Part shown: positions 11,409 to 23,644 of the stretch, in pieces
How the letters are laid out: each line of letters opens with the position of its first letter
Position numbering within the stretch: position 1 is the stretch's first letter
DNA from: Morella rubra
Taxonomy: Eukaryota > Streptophyta > Magnoliopsida > Fagales > Myricaceae
NCBI GenBank assembly: GCA_003952965.2
Contig: CM025850.1
Coordinates: 28,767,464 to 28,831,463 of the forward strand
DNA: 64,000 nt
Direction: 5' to 3'
Notes under the pieces: generated by a model
Databases searched by the model: none
Told to the model about the DNA's origin: nothing
Seen by the model: the letters and a program-made list of their open reading frames with translations, nothing else
Program-made: the position numbers and the translations under genes

Positions 11409-13979
11409 TTAATTGCCAGCCCTACAAGAATATTGGTTTTGGTAATGATTAGCACATTTTCGCGACTATAAAGGATGTCTTCACGGTGAATGAAAAAAAA
11501 AATGAGAAACAAAACTATCTGACTACAAAAAAAAGCACAAAACATTAAGCTTACCTGGTGTTTCGGGGTAATTCTGAGCCAGAACTCTCAACTTAAACCC
11601 AGTATCTGTTTCAATATCACCTATCTCTTGAATAAGTCTTTTCTCCTGCAAGTTGACCACACAGCATTACAAACTTATCCTATATATTCTTTAGTGTATC
11701 TGATCATTCAAAAAGGCTCCATTACATTGTGTGAAGTTTATTTATCTGAAAGATATATGTAGGAACTCTGAGGTATCAATCTTGGATCGAAGAAGATATA
11801 TATGGATGGGAATTTTTTTTTTTAAAAAAAATAGAAGCAGCCAATCAGAAAAACTGAAGGGGCAGAAAGATAATGAATGAACTAAATAAGCATAAACCTA
11901 CAAAAGGATATATTTATAAGGTATATGTACGAACTCTGAAGTATCAATCTTGGTTCAAAACAAATATATCTGGATTAGAATAAATAAATAAAAGCAACAA
12001 AATCAGAGAAAAGGAAGGGGCAGAAAGATAATGAACGAACTAAATAAGCAAAAACTTACAAAAGGATATAGTAAAGGCAGAATCAAAGACCAAGAAGAAA
12101 GAGACCAGACCTGGCCATCAGACAGGAACCCAGCAACATCAATGACAGGACTAAACTCTTTAGGAAGCAATTCGGGCTTGTTGACCCCAACCTTTGCCTC
12201 CGCAAATCCCACTCCTACAAGGTTAAAGTTTGGTTTTTTTATTTCTGTTTTAATTATATCCTCCTTTGATAACCCAGCAAAAAATGGTGTAGCACATGAA
12301 TAGAACAAAGACAAGTCCCAAAAACCAACCATGTTTTCTATCTAATACTGAGGACATTCGAATGGCAGTTAGGGCCTCCTTGTTTACTGAGAATTTTAAA
12401 TCTCAGGATTCTAGAAAGTTGAAACTCACAAGAATCAATGTTCACGACAATTGATGTTGCTGTTATTTAGATATGAATCTTGGAGTTATACAGCATAGTT
12501 GATAAAGTGGTTTTCTAATACACCTTGATGCTTTCTAATAAATCTTGAATTTATCGAACAGATTCGATAAAGTTGTTTTCTAATAAACCTTGATGCTTTA
12601 GAGGAGTTAATCAAATCGAAAATCAGATTAGTATGGGTGATCTGTAAAAGAACAAAAATATCATTGAACACTTACATTATATTTTGCATGAAATATGGAC
12701 CTTTGGTTGTTTTTTAAAATAGAAAATAGTGTGATTATGTTTATGGTGGAAATTTAAGAAAGCTATGCAACAATGACATTTCCCACCTAAAGGCAGGACT
12801 TGGAATTCTCACAAGTTTTTGTAAATTGGGATGTTAATGGAAATCGCAATTCTTGTCCAACAAAGGATAAACTTTCATGAATTAACAATTTTTTCTGGGA
12901 TTCCTGCAAAACAAGCATGCCCCCTAAAGGAGGTAAATGGCAACACCCTTATAACTTTGATGGGATGGGATAGATTCTGCCAATGCTCAAACTTAAACCT
13001 GGGATATGTAGGACGCACTTGGGAGCTTGCATAATTCTAATTTATGTCAAGTTTGGCATTAGTTTGGTTTTGAACTTATTATTAGTATTAGGTTTTCTTT
13101 ATGGGCTGTGTGAGTTATTAGGCTTGGGCTTACTAGTTAAAGCACAAGGATTCAAAAAGTCCACCAATACATTAGCGAGTAATATGCTTATAAATACACA
13201 AGTAAGGGTTTTCCTAGTATGATGATTGCCAATAACTATAACTACGACTTTCCAGCAACTTCAGCTCTACGGATTGGTTGATGCAACCGTGACCACAAGC
13301 TACCCTAGGCGTGAAAGCTTAGGCTTTTTTTTGTTCTCTATGTTTTCTTTTGAGATTCTGAATCCTGTAGCTCTCCCTAGTCTTCGAGACCCAAAAGACA
13401 GAAGTATCGTTCACAAGCTTCGGTCTACATCACCCTTAGTGAAAACTAAGAGGAAAAGGGCACAAGGGGGCCATGGCGCCCTAAAAGAATCTTCCAAGGA
13501 CATATTCTTTATTTTAAACTTTTTGACTATTGCAATGACATAGGGTTAATGCTATATGCTATTTCCATTGAGGCTAGATGTCTAAAACTGACTTGGTCAC
13601 TCCAAAATAAACTAGAAGAAACAATCCAATAAGCAACATAATAAGAAAACTTGCTCCAAGAAAAAAAGATAACAAGGAAAAAAAATCCAATACTGGAGTA
13701 CATACAGCTGATCAAGTTGTCCAGAGATTACCAGAAATTTCTGGCACTCTATGCGAATTAACTAATTACTTAAAGAGAAATAGCATAGACCTTACAATTC
13801 CAAATTTCACCCACTTCTCCTAGAAGTCCAATAGAAAAAGGCGATTTCGTGGATCACAAATTTCCTCTTTCTTAAAGCCTTTTGATTCCACTGTTCACTG
13901 CTGGTCAAAACTCACATCATGTCGTTTTTCATTGAAGACTACACCAATCCAATATCATTTAACCAACAAAAAGTTTAGT
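11409..13979. repeat. Segmental duplication copy A, right part
   Basis: Nearly identical, same orientation, to about 25554-28126. Only scattered substitutions and single-base gaps are visible by eye over 2.5 kb. It contains exons 4 (part), 3 and 2 of the lumen-protein pseudogene. An internal tandem duplication of about 175 bp (from about 11745 and about 11920) is shared by both copies and so predates the large duplication. Homology ends abruptly at TTTAGTC (13979/28126). Confidence 0.9.
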
Positions 13980-14590
13980 CAAAGAAGATAAGGATTGAAA
14001 ACAAGAAGCAACCAATCAAAAAAAGGAAGGGGCAGAAAGAAAATGAATGAAATAGATTAACATATAAATTTACAATAGGATATTGTAAAGGCAGAATCAA
14101 AGTTCAAGAAGAAAGAAACCAGACCTGGTCCTCAGACAGGAACCCAGAAACATCAATGACAGCACTAAACTCTTTAGGAAGCAATTCTCGCTTGTTGGCC
14201 CCGAGCTTTGCCTCTGCAAATTCAAGTCCTACAAAGTTAAAGTTTGGGATATCTTCTATTTAAATCTACCATCTATGATAACCTAGGACAAAATGGTTAC
14301 CGGCATTACATATATCACATGGATAGAACAAAGACAAGTCCCAAAAACCAACCATGTTTTCTAGCTAATATTTGGGGATGTTTGAATGGCAGTTAGGGCC
14401 TGCTTGTTTACTGAAAAATTTTAAATCTCTAAAGTCATTAATTATTGAGAGTAGAAACTCAAAAGACTTAAAGTTCCTGAGAATTTATATTGCAGTTATT
14501 TAAATATTAAATTTGGATTTATAAAACGTAGTTGATAAAGTTTTTCTCTAATAACCCTCAAATGCTTTCAAATAAACCTTGAAGCCTCAT
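13980..14590. repeat. Relict third copy of the exon 2 region
   Basis: This stretch resembles 11985-12540 but is much more diverged. It includes a copy of exon 2 at 14125-14228 (minus) with both splice sites and an open frame of the same 104 nt length, reading FAEAKLGANKRELLPKEF. It is therefore an older partial duplication next to copy A, wedged against the 3' end of the PPR gene. Confidence 0.75.
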
Positions 14591-14738
14591 TCAACCTATG
14601 GGCTACACAAAGGGAATACCTCTTTCTTCCTTTAGATCTCCCTACTTTTCATCTAGTTTCAATCATGTAAACTTTGTATTAGACAAATATATTGGCTTCA
14701 ACTTTACCATGCTTGTCATCGTATTGTGGAGAATTTCA

Positions 14739-17413
14739 TCACCAGAGATCTCCACAACTACAGGTACCATCTTTGAACAAATGGAAGCGATTGGCATCTC
14801 TAACTAAAATTTCTCTTTGCGTGATCTTTGATATGTACTTTGTCACGGTGTGACAATCTCCACAAACCCGAAGGTTTTTCATCACCTGCAACGTAGTTCC
14901 TGGTTTTGTGTTTAACAATCCAAATGCTATGGCAAGCCTTTCGCTATGCCCACAAAGCAGGTCTCTCTTCTCATCATCCTCAACATCATGAAGAACAAAT
15001 CGCAGGTCTGCCACATAACCCTCCTTAGCCAACAAACCAGCAAGTACCCCTAGTAACTTATAAACCTCCTCATACTGTTCAAAAGACTTATCTCCAGTTC
15101 CAAAAACGTAAACCATGTTGTGAATCTCCATCCAGCTACATCCCGGTTGTTTTTTGCGTCCCTTAGCTTTTAGAGATTTTCTTATCATTCTCACTTGATC
15201 CCACTTTGCCAAAGCTGCATATAAATTGGAGACTAACACATAATACCCAGTATCAACTGAAGTCAATTTGATGATCTCCTCTGAGACACGCTCTGCAACC
15301 TTTATGTCTCCACGTGCATGACAAGCGCTAAGTAAAGAACCCCATATACTTGCATCTGGTCTCAGTGGCATTGAAAGGATAAACTCCTCTGCTTCAGTTA
15401 AGCATCCAGATCGGGATAGAAGATCAACTACACAACCATAATGTTCAATCCTAGGTTCAATGTTGTAATCTTTCATCATCCGGTCAAAGCAAGACAGGCC
15501 CTCATCTACTAAACCTGAATGGCTACAAGCAAAAAGGATAGCAACAAATGCAACATGGTCAGGACAAATACCAGTTGCTTCCATTTCCAGAAAAGCTCTG
15601 AAAGCTTTCCTGCCTTCACCATACATCCCATAAGCAGAGATCAAAGCAGTCCACGTCACCACGTCTTTCATTTTCATGCACTTGAAAACTCGGATTGAAT
15701 CCTTTAATCTACCACATTTTGAGTACATTTCAATCAGTGCATTCCCAATTGGAACATGTAATTCAAAACCAAACCTTAAAATGCATCCATGGATCTCTTT
15801 TCCTTGTCGCTTAGCTGCAAGCAGAGAACACATGGGAAGGATACCTAACATGGAGGCAACATCTGGTGACACTCCCTCATCCCTCATTTGGCTGGTCATT
15901 TTCAATCCTACTCTACAATTTTCAGAATGAACACATGCGGCTATAATCGTATTCCATGTTACTATATCACGAGCTTTCATTTTCTCAAATACCTTCAGTG
16001 AATGCTCCATCATGCCACATTTGGCATACATATCAATCAGAGCATTAGCAACTACAATATCTGAATCAAATCCCAATTTTGCCAGATCACAGTGGATCAT
16101 TTTCCCTGGGCCCTTGTCTGCCAACTTAGTAGAGATGGACAGGAGCATCAAATAGCTCACAGCATCGGGTTTCATCTCCATCTTCATCATCTTAAAAAGC
16201 ATCAACCCTTTGTCATAGTAAGCATTTATTATATAGCCATTGATCAGAGAGTTCCATGAGATGGAATCCCGACATTTCATCTTATCAAATACTTCTTGTG
16301 AAGCCACTAAATTACCACATTTTGCATACATGTCAATAAGGATATTACTTGCTGTAATATCAAATTCGACCTTGCTTCTTACCATGTAATCATGAATATA
16401 TCTTCCAAATTCCATATTCCGTAAGTGAACACAAGAGCGAAGAGTTGATGTGATAGTCAACAAGTCTGGTTGGAATACATTTACCATCTCCATAAATAAC
16501 TTGATCGACTCCCCAAACATCCCTGACTGACCGTACCCACAAATAACAGTCTTCCAACTAACACAGTCTCTTACTACCATCTGATCGAAAATTTTAGAAG
16601 CGTCACTCACTCTATCAAATTTGAAGTAGATGGAAAGAAGCCCATTGGCCACAATAACATCTGCATGGATCCCAATCTTTTCAACCAACCCATGAATAAG
16701 CTGGCCCTCTTGAACAGCAATAGAGCCTCCACATGCGGGCAAAACACTCGATATAGTAAATGAATCCGGTACCACACCATCCATTCTAGACCTGTCATAA
16801 ATTTCCAGAGCTTCCTCCCAATACCCGTTCGAACTATATCCAGAAATAAGACTGTTCCAAGACACTATATCCCTGTGAGCCATTTCCTCAAATACATTTC
16901 GTGCTTTGTCCAAATCACCGAACCTCGCGTACATATCTATCAATGCATTACCAATATACAAATCCGAGCCAAAACCCATTTCCAAAACATGCTCGTGTAT
17001 TCGTTTACCCATCTCCAAATTGCATATCCCGGCACACGCGTTAATCACCGAAGGAAACGTGTACGTGTCAGGTTCAAGCTTAGTTTTCGCATTTCAGTGT
17101 AAATTTGAAGAGCTTCAGAGAGCAACCCATTTTGGTTAAGCGCTCTAATGATAGAATTATAATGGTAAACGTTTTTGGTAGGCGACACTCGGCGAAAAAC
17201 TGAGAGGGAAAAAGTAGGGTCTTTGTGTTGGCCATACCTACTTATGAGCTTGCCAGAGAAGAAGGCCGACTGGTCCAGCCCCAACGTGGTTATCAACGAA
17301 TGGACTTTCCGCAGTTCTTTAGAGTTTGCAGCAAAAGATATGGCTTTTGAGATGATGGGAAAGAGAAATGCTTGTGTGCGTTCATGTAAACGGAAAAGGT
17401 TTGAAGTTTTCAT
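14739..17413 (-). pseudogene. MEF26: PLS-class PPR-DYW RNA editing factor, MEF26-like, one frameshift
   Basis: This is an intronless gene for an organelle C-to-U editing factor. The first 120 residues (MKTSNLFRLHERTQAF, NVYHYNSIIRALNQNG) and the following 769 lie in different frames. The shift maps to the A-run at 17084-17087, where one missing A would account for it. Beyond it the frame is open through many P, L and S repeats, E/E+ motifs and a DYW deaminase domain with HSERLA (zinc/catalytic HxE), CGDCH and the ending CSCGDLW. The terminal triplet is DLW instead of DYW. Order, length (about 890 residues if joined) and phrases such as GHSERLAIAFGLLN match my memory of Arabidopsis AT3G03580 (MEF26, mitochondrial cox3/nad4 editing). 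With only one lesion, at a homopolymer, a sequencing error or very recent inactivation are both possible. Confidence 0.85.
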
Positions 17414-19496
17414 TACATGAAGCTCGAAGTTCTATTTACTTATTTAGTGCAGCAATACACATCAAAATAAGACAAGACTGGCTTGCAAATCTCATCATAT
17501 TTTTGCAATATCGGCCTCATAACAAGTGGTGGAGTCGAGAATGAATTTGAAGGGGCAACTCCTTAAAAAAATTGACAGAAAAAAAAAAAAATTAGAAGCA
17601 TCAAAAATCTTAATCAGAAAGAGTTAACATCAAAATGATATTCTATTTTATAGAAATCACTCACTTTAATCGCAAATGAATCCACTGGTAGAAGAGACCA
17701 AACAGAAATAGCAATAGCAATAGATCACCAAGCCAAAAAGTTGGTACAGTTGGGATGTCAATTACTCCTGTCAATATCACAGAAAATAAATTACAACATG
17801 AATAAGCTCCTGTCAATTGAATTCCCTCTAACACTGTGCTTTCAAATAAATAATCAAATTCTACAAAATAAATTTTCACATGATATTCGGTATTCTTTTT
17901 TTTGGCAAAATTTACTGCATTTCTATGACCTAAATTCTAATAAACTAAATTCAAAATAGGCTGAACAAATTGAACAATGAAGTGTACCACAGTACCTACC
18001 TAGCGCCTGGCAGCTGAGATAGAGAGAGCCAGCTGAGAGTCTGAGACGGTGAGACGAGAGAGAGAGAGAGATCCGAGAGAGGTAAATAGGGAGAGAGAGT
18101 CGACGCTGGTGGTGGAGGAGAGAGGCAGAGAGGGAGTCGGCGGTGGAGGTATGGAGACGGAGCACTGTGAGAGAGGGAGGACGGTGGAGGAGCAGGTGGC
18201 GTCGGGAAAGGGAGAGGGAGAAAAATAAATTATTTTTTTTTTCTAAGCGAGAAAAATTGAATTAAAACAGGGTGACCCTGTGTTTTTTTTTTTTAACTTT
18301 TTTTTAAAAAAAAAAAAAAAGGGCTGGGTGAATGGGCTTAGGCTGGGCACAGGTGGGTGGCTGGACAGTAGGCAGAGCTTGGACTAGGCTTTAAAGGGGG
18401 CCAAACGTTTTGCATTGGGCCCTGGTTGGCCCTCCCTCCTTCCACCATTGCTCATAACATGCGTTGTTGGCACTTTCCTGTTGCCTGTATAGTTGACTTG
18501 TTTTTGTTGCAAAACTAAGGAGAAAATAATAACTATAATATATACTTTACTTTTTATTTTAAAATCTCTTTATATAGACATAGGGTTATAGAATATAAAC
18601 TAGGGATGCATGAATGTTATTAAAATCAAGATTCATGAATGTTCTATCTCCAAGGTGCATTGTAAAAATAAATATGTATTTACACCAATCCAAACGTGGA
18701 AAAACTCAAAGGTTAGAAGGTGAAATGATCATCCACAATATGATGAATCATAAATTCGTAACAGTTCTATAAATTTTGGTGTAATGCATGCTGAGTTCTG
18801 CTCTTTTTCTTATTAATTTCAGGTGGATCAATTTAATAACAAAAGAAAAAACACAAATGTGTAAGTGAAAATAAGGGAACAATTTTTTCAACCCACATGT
18901 TGGGAACTAAACAAAATATTCATGGTTTACAAATACTTCGTATTGTCTTCATAATTGGATATTTTTAGTAATACAAATTAAAATCAAATGAGTCCCTAAA
19001 TTAATAAATTCATAAGATAGATACATTAGGTTTAGTCACTTCACAAAGTTGGTCCTTCTGTCCATATCCATTAACAAATTCAACCGAAAGTCATGTCACA
19101 CCTACATTAGCCACCTCTATTTTTTTTTTTAAAATCATTACATATAGCCACGTCACACAGACATATAGCCACATCAAGTCCAATGGGAAAGAGACATGTT
19201 TAAAGCTACCCAATCTACCAACCCCTACATGCTAGCTAGAGGTGACTTGGATAAGTTAGCAAAATTAAAATTAGGAAGAAAAAAAAGCCTAAATTTTTGA
19301 AATAAAACTTGATAAAGGCCTACAAAATAGGAACATTTAAAAGCTAGTTTATAAAAATTGAAATTTAAAATAAAAAATTGAACATCCTATCAACTAGCAT
19401 TATCATCTAATAACAACTATATCAGTTTTTTCCTCTCTTTTCAAAATAATAACATTATACCCAATAAATTCTTCTCTTAAAACCTAACATCACAAG
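17414..19496. other. PPR gene upstream region and intergenic DNA
   Basis: It holds the PPR promoter side, a GA-rich tract with (GA)n at about 18046-18070, poly-T/poly-A runs at 18228-18320 and AT-rich DNA beyond. Open frames here come from purine-rich repeats. No further gene was recognised. Confidence 0.45.
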
Positions 19497-19501
19497 TCAC
19501 A

Positions 19502-22500
19502 TGTAATACTTCTAACCTTTTGGGCTGCTTTTGAGACTCTTGTGTTAAGGTTTTTCTTTTAATACCTTTAGTAATTGTATTCTTTTCCTTAGTATTTGCT
19601 TTATCTTTCTAAATGCATGTTCTTAGTGCCTTGTTTAGTATTATAATTAATTATTTGCTTATATAATTTCTTTCATTTAATTCCTAATCTTTGAACTAAG
19701 ATCACTATTTTTATTGCAATTGCATGTGTTTAAATTGTCTAATTGGCTTGATTTTATTTCCTCCAATATTTTAGATTAATTTGGTTAATTTGTAGTATAT
19801 GGCCGATTTCCCTTCATTGGTTAAATATTTTATTTTTAACCTATGTTTTAATAATTTCTCCTTTCTTATATTATTGTGATGTAAATGATCCAATTTGATT
19901 TTAATTATTTCATGGACTTGATTTTTATGGAGTTTAATCATTTAAAAAAATGCTTAATTATTGCATTATATTGCATTTGGGCCTAGAACTTTCAATTTGG
20001 ATTTGAACCTACCACTCACTATAGGGCCGAAATTAGCCTAAAATCTACCTAGACTAAAGCCCAACCATGCCAAGCCCATTAGCAAAGCTTGGCCAGCCAT
20101 GTGCTATCAAATCTCCCCCAAATCTTAGTGCATTAATATCTAGCAAGAATACAAAATAACTTTTTTTGACAAGTGGCCTATTCACTCTACCCGATTAACC
20201 TCCACCCAATGGCCAACTTTGCTTCTATAAGTAAATTTTACTCTCATTATAGCAAATCTTTGTAGCACCTAGCCTAGTCTACTTTTAGCAATCATTTTCG
20301 TGGCTCACATTAAACTCTTGCACTCCCATAACACACACACGCCTCATTTTGAGAAAGGAACCAAGAAACATAAAAAAAAAAAAAACAAAAACAAAAAAAA
20401 AGGGAAAGCAGTGTCGGATAGGAGAAGAGAGAAAGAGAAAATAAAATAAAAAGAAGAGGAGAGGAAGAGAGGGATTCGGCCAAGAGAGAAAAGGAGGAGG
20501 GAAAAGAGAAAGAAGAAGAAAAAGGAGAGGAGAAAGGGAGCTTGAAAACAAGATAAGGTAAGAGGTTAGTTTTGTGCATGTTTGTTGGGGAAAATGTGAT
20601 GTTTCATGAGTATTTAGTTGCTGTTTGAACTTATAACATGATTTGGTTGTTTGATGCTACACGAAATGGTGTAGAAATGATGAGAAAGATGAGATATTGC
20701 CCCATAAATGCTTGCATGAAAAAATCCTTTATTTTCTTAAAGTTTTTGCAACTTAAGGGTGCTGTGTGAAATTGATCTATTCAAAGAGGTTTTGGGTTGT
20801 TTCAGCAGCTACACTAGTGGCCAAAAAAATTAGTTTTTAAAGAACAATAGGCCACAGGTTGGCCTTGGACTTTGATATACTTGTTGCATGTAAGTATTTT
20901 TGCTTGTATGATGATTTTTACACGCATTGATTGTGAAATGTTGTGATAAAAGGCTCTTGATGATAGCTGAATGGCATGGAAAGGATTTATAGTTAAAATG
21001 GCATAACAATGCCTTAGAGAATGAAGCCAAAAGGGGCTTGAGATGAAGTTGTAAGGTGAAATGAACATGCATGTGTTGTTTGGATGATTTTGAAGAAAGT
21101 TCTGATGTTACATGTAATTTTTATTGATGATTCATGTTTTAGTGCATGTTGTGACCTTATTGTTTCAACCATAATGATTTAAATCATTAGACCTAAGGAT
21201 TATTAGAGTATGAACATCACATACAAGAGAAAATTAGGACTTTTTAGTGAAAAAACACATACTATCCAAAATGACTCTGAGAATCCCTTAGAGCTTTTGT
21301 GTGAAAATTTACAGACGTGTAGTATAAGGCCACAGTAGCTCCCAGTAAAAATTGCAGCTCAATCGGAGTTCGGAAAAAGTCAAAAACGCCCCTAGAGGTC
21401 TCAAAGGGCAGTTTCGGCATTTCACATAAAACGTTAGGGTAAAAGGTCCAAAAAGGAAAAATAACTTTATGGCTGTGTAGATCAAGAAAAATAGATGGAG
21501 AAGCCCAAATTTGAGTCCAAACCGAGTAGAATTAGGGGCTCAAATCACAAAGCCCATTTAAAGGCCTAAACGGACTTTAGGCACATTAACTCTAAACAAA
21601 CCCAGAACATTTTGAAACTTTAGGGATAGGCCCAGTAGGGTCTAAGGAGGCCCTCATTTGAAGATTTAGGGCAGATTTTTATTTAATTATAAATTTCATG
21701 TTTAATTCTTTAATTAATTAGTATTATAAAAAGACAAATGTTATTAATTCTTATTCAAAGGAAAAAGGTAAATTAATTTAGAACTATAAGTTAATGTCAC
21801 TAATTTAGGAACTTAGCAAAATGCTTGTGATTGAGATAGTATGAGATTTTAGCTTTCGTACTTGAATTTATTAAAACATTTGAATTTCTAATAAGTAGTT
21901 GAAGGAAAAAAGAACGTTTCATTAAAGGAAAATTCATCATTTATTTTGTACCATTTTGCATGCTTGGTTTTGTATTATAAACGACTCATATTTATGAAGA
22001 ATGATATTGTGTTAATTACGCTATCAATGATTGCATTCATATCATGAATCATTGAGTGGATCAAGACCGGGAAATGAAAACCGAATTTACTCGAGGTGTT
22101 TTTCGTAATTAAGGATGATAGTACCATTCACTAAGGGGAGAGTGCAACCTACTACTATGAGAAAAGGGTGGGCTCCTAATGGGGCAAAGTGCCTACTATG
22201 ATTGAGTCCTTGTGCAGGTGGCACGGGACAAGCCCTAGAGGAAAGGAGGGACGCACAACCCAACTCTGGGGGTGAATAGAGCAGACGGCGGAAACACCTC
22301 AATCCCAAAGAAATACATAGAAAATAGGAGCACTACATCTTCGCATTGCATGTGCATCGATACATGTTTTGGTTATACAAAGGCATGCATACTTGATCAC
22401 TTGTCACATGTCATATGTATTGTGTTATTGCCATATCCCCTCTTCGACCTTACTGAATCAATAGGACTTACCCCTTTTATGTTTGTTTGTGTTTGTTTTT

Positions 22501-23194
22501 TTATTGTTAAGCATGATGTTGGATTATTTCATTGCCAAAGAGATTTTAGATGCAGGGCTATTTTGTACCCCTTTCGTTGTTTCTTTTATTTTCTTTTGAT
22601 AGCAATGTTTCAAAACTGTTTTTGACCCTTGAAATGCGGTTGTGTAGGCTAGGTGGACTATAGGAAGCTCACATTTTTGTATAACTTAGGCCTATTATTT
22701 TGTAATCCTCTCGAATGCCCCTTTTGTACCAAACCGTGTTCGTTTAAAGGAAAGTGTGTATTTCTCTATGTTGATTTCTTGCTACAAGGTTTATTTATTT
22801 TCTTTAATTACATTTTAATCTTTTACAATACCAATCAGTTTTCAACCTAACTCATTAATGAGATTTTCCTAAATAAATGCATATTATTACGATACGATAC
22901 TTTATATGATTTTGTCATTTTCGTTTTAGTCGTTAACTGACTAAGGTTTTCCTAAGTAAAGTGCAAATATACCAATTTAATATTTTGTGTGATTTCACTT
23001 CTTTCGTGTAAGTTTCTAAACCGATTTATGACCTTCCTTTTAACTAATAATCATTTTAAAACAAGTTTTCCGCTAAGTAAATTCGAGGGCATTTAAGTGA
23101 TCCTAAGAATTTCTATCATGCGGTAATTTCGAATTGTGTGCATGCAATTCCTATAAGCGAGCCTAAGGCGTAAGTACTAGCATGGGGCGTGACA
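19502..23194 (+). mobile_element. Solo LTR, 3.7 kb, with TCACA target duplication
   Basis: It begins TGTAATACTTC and ends GGGGCGTGACA, a TG...CA pair. TCACA stands immediately on both sides (19497-19501 and 23195-23199), the 5 bp duplication expected for an LTR element. No second LTR and no gag or pol coding are present, so this is most simply a solo LTR left by LTR-LTR recombination. The length suits a long-LTR Ty3/gypsy (Tekay/Del-like) family, though the lineage is inference. Open frames inside (for example 22272-22625) have no domain resemblance. The strand is assigned from the usual TGTAAT start and is not certain. Confidence 0.72.
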
Positions 23195-23644
23195 TCACAA
23201 CTACCTACTTTATTACTAATTAACTTAACTTAAGTTCTCAAAAAAATAAATTCTAATGAGATAAGTGGAATCTTTCAAAATTGATTAGTTTTATTATATT
23301 GTAGATCAAGCAATATCTTCCACGCAGATAGATTTGAACTATTTTAAAAGTATGATAACATATTCAGTTTTTTGTTTGGTCTTAAAATATTAAGATCTTT
23401 TGATGATTGAGCTTTAGAAAAAAAAAATGTCTCAAAATTGCACTAGATTATTTTAGAAATTGTTTTACTGCATATAGAATACTACTTACTAATTACTATA
23501 GGCATATGCAAGGAGAGAGATTATTTTATGGTTATTTTATGAGGTCAAAATTTTAGTCAAATATTTTAAAAATAGACAGTTCGCAGAAGGAGAGGAGCAG
23601 AGTTTCTACCACCCCTTCTTCTTCTTGAGACTCTGTAATTTGAG

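Larger units (their letters stand above)
2884..12214 (-). pseudogene. Thylakoid lumen 15.0 kDa protein, disrupted duplicate
   Basis: This is the second copy of the gene described at 25076-28931. Recognisable exons on the minus strand are exon 2 (12111-12214), exon 3 (11555-11645), exon 4 (11421 down to 11409, then 3387 down to 3330), exon 5 (3119-3229) and exon 6 (2884-2976). There is no exon 1: duplication homology ends near 13979. Exon 4 is cut by the Harbinger element after the residues LAIK. Exon 5 has TGG changed to TAG at 3168-3170 (after PRSF) and an eighth A in the run at 3130-3137, which shifts the frame. Exon 6 still reads open to its stop. Four independent lesions make it a pseudogene beyond reasonable doubt. 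Splice sites remain mostly intact, which suggests a fairly recent duplication. Confidence 0.9.

Noticed and set aside
15676..17139. Plus-strand open frames opposite the PPR gene
   Set aside because: They are antisense shadows of the PPR repeats, which have strongly biased codons.
20285..20579. Two overlapping minus-strand frames rich in Phe, Ser, Leu and Pro
   Set aside because: They are the translation of a purine-rich GA/AAG tract within the solo LTR; there is no domain and the composition alone keeps the frames open.
22272..22625. 117-codon plus-strand open frame
   Set aside because: It lies wholly in the solo LTR, lacks any family resemblance and has no splice or start context.
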